The notes under the pieces were generated by a model. The model saw nothing but the letters and a program-made list of their open reading frames with translations. It was not told the DNA's origin and made no database searches. Both the position numbers and the translations under genes were made by a program. Source: Bacteroides acidifaciens (GTDB lineage: Bacteria; Bacteroidota; Bacteroidia; Bacteroidales; Bacteroidaceae). Taken from it: a stretch of 64,000 bases of DNA. How positions within the stretch are numbered: the first letter of the stretch is position 1; every line of letters begins with the position of its first letter. Of this stretch, positions 61,001 through 64,000 are shown piece by piece. The stretch spans positions 868,001 through 932,000 of the forward strand of contig NZ_CAEUHO010000004.1 in the NCBI RefSeq assembly GCF_903181435.1. Reading direction: 5' to 3'.

Positions 61001-61094
61001 CTTTGACAGCTATCTGCTGTGCAAACGCTCCAATGGAAAGGAAGAGTCCTATCAATAATACGAGCAGGGCTTTTAGTCTTAAGTTCTTTTTCAT
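58083..61094 (-). CDS. susC: SusC, TonB-dependent maltooligosaccharide transporter
   Basis: The 1003-residue outer membrane protein has a signal peptide (to IGAFAQQ), a carboxypeptidase-like beta-sandwich (VKGHVKDTTGEPVIGANVLV), a TonB box region (DVVVIGYGQVKKNDMTGSVM), the plug domain (ISNDGTPGGGAQIRIRGGSS; KDASATAIYGSRASNGVIII) and a 22-strand barrel ending GLNLQF. It imports starch oligosaccharides released by SusG. Confidence 0.98.
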   Translation of the reverse strand: MKKNLRLKALLVLLIGLFLSIGAFAQQIAVKGHVKDTTGEPVIGANVLVKGTTNGTITDFDGNFILNAPKDAILSVSFVGYQTAEVKAAASVIVTLQDDSQLLNDVVVIGYGQVKKNDMTGSVMAIKPDELSKGITTNAQDMLSGKIAGVSVISNDGTPGGGAQIRIRGGSSLNASNDPLIVIDGLAIDNEGIKGMANGLSMVNPADIETLTVLKDASATAIYGSRASNGVIIITTKKGKNGQAPSVNYNGSVSFSKTQKRYDVLSGDEYRAYATQLWGEKLPAALGTDSTDWQDEIFRTAVSTDHHVSINGGFKNLPYRVSLGYTNDNGIVKTSNFQRFTASVNLAPSFFNDHLKFNINAKYMNGKNRYADTGAAIGGALAIDPTRPVYSTDEPYRFTDGYWQNTNSASNFSDPDWKYTVNPNSPQNPLAALNLKNDKSNSNDFVGNVDVDYKFHFLPDLHIHASIGGEYAEGTQATNVSPYSYSNNYYGWNGAATQYKYNLSYNIYAQYFKSVGANDFDLMVGGEEQHFHRNGFDEGQGWDPYTQEAHDASLRSQTAYATRNTLVSYFGRLNYSLLNRYLFTFTMRWDGSSRFSENNRWGTFPSLALGWKIKEEKFLRDVNVLSDLKLRLGWGITGQQNIGEDFAYLPLYITNNEYAQYPFGDIYHSTSRPKAFNKDLKWEKTTTWNAGLDVGFLNGRITGAIDGYFRQTNDLLNSVKIPVGTNFNAQMTQNIGSLENYGMEFSVNAKPIVTKDFTWDLSYNVTWNHNEITKLTGGDDSDYYVETGDKISKGNNNKVQVHKVGYAASSFYVYQQVYDENGKPIENMFVDRNGDGIINSSDKYIYKKPAADVLMGLTSKMLYKNFDFSFSLRASLNNYVYYDFLSNKANISTSGLYQNNAYSNTTAEAIALGFTGQGEYYMSDYFIRNASFVRCDNITLGYSFQNLCKSQAYKGINGRIYATVQNPFIISKYKGLDPEVKSGIDANPYPRAMTFLLGLNLQF

Positions 61095-61181
61095 GTCCCT
61101 AATTTAAAGTTATTTTATCAAAATCAAATATATCTCTCTAAAAAATACCTACTGAAAACTATATTCTCCCAATCTTATTCC

Positions 61182-63407
<2,226 letters not shown>

Positions 63408-63456
63408 TTAAATTGTGAGCTAACCGATGTTTTTATTCCTTTTGTTTCGGATATTG

Positions 63457-63464
63457 CAAATGTA
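63457..63464 (-). promoter_or_regulatory. Promoter -7 box of susB-susG
   Basis: TACATTTG on the minus strand, 65 bp upstream of the susB ATG, in the 198-bp gap between susA and susB. In B. thetaiotaomicron susA and susB-G are separate maltose-induced transcripts controlled by SusR, which this box fits. Confidence 0.65.
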
Positions 63465-63590
63465 GCGACCGTCTGAACTGAGTTTTCCAATTAGAATAAA
63501 AATACAAGTTAGTATAAACTTTATTATTTTGATTTATAGCTAAATAACTGCTTGGGAACTTCGGATAAATATAAGTCGTAGTGAACTTCT

Positions 63591-64000
<410 letters not shown>

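Overview
The window is chromosomal DNA of a Bacteroides species, most likely from the B. thetaiotaomicron / B. ovatus / B. xylanisolvens group. The evidence is: SusC/SusD pairs and many secreted glycoside hydrolases; lipoprotein signals followed by acidic residues; at least fifteen close matches to the Bacteroides -7 promoter box TAnnTTTG; and a starch utilisation locus in the canonical order susA-B-C-D-E-F-G at the right edge. No tRNA, rRNA or CRISPR array was found.

Layout. (1) 1-4.5 kb: the 3' end of a polysaccharide utilisation locus (partial SusC, SusD, Big/LamG-type surface lipoprotein). (2) 4.6-8.9 kb: a decaying accessory zone on the minus strand, with a sulfatase split by one in-frame TGA, an alpha-fucosidase reduced to its N-terminus, a lamin-tail-domain lipoprotein and a C-terminal gene scrap. 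(3) 9-21.6 kb: core genes (asd, cation/proton antiporter, tcdA, ABC ATPase, HhH protein, sodium symporter, VanZ-like, murF, folP, cdaA, AAA ATPase). (4) 21.7-42.5 kb: plus-strand carbohydrate enzymes (GH35, GH43-like, GH51, GH97, DUF2264, GH43, BNR-type propeller, GH105). The set suggests side-chain removal from a plant arabinogalactan or rhamnogalacturonan. (5) 32.6-40.0 kb: a 7.4-kb mobile element interrupts that cluster. (6) 42.5-51.4 kb: acetyltransferase, DUF2156, LrgAB, pta-ackA, glycosyltransferase, radC, DUF59 and lpxH. (7) 51.5-64 kb: the sus operon on the minus strand.

The most interesting object is the element at 32578-39959. It lies between 6-bp direct repeats (ACTATT) inside the last codons of a GH43 gene, and the missing GH43 tail can still be read immediately after its right end. 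Its ends carry copies of an 18-bp site (GAAAACGAARCGTACAAC), each starting 8 bp from the terminus. Two copies lie 22 bp apart at the right end and two lie 92 bp apart at the left, much like the transposase-binding sites of phage Mu. It keeps a leftward repressor near the left end and an adenine methyltransferase near the right end, as in Mu, plus the C-terminal part of a diversity-generating-retroelement-type reverse transcriptase. An IS21-family element sits exactly where the transposase, head and tail genes should be. I read it as a deleted, Mu-like transposable prophage.

The second notable theme is three intergenic arrays (10.3, 27.9 and 49.3 kb) of 3-4 palindromes repeating at exactly 22 bp. 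They share outer CGTT/AACG arms but have entirely different cores. Small-scale decay is also visible: a small gene upstream of murF seems to have lost its start codon, and there is a MITE-like 138-bp inverted-repeat unit at 30.0 kb.
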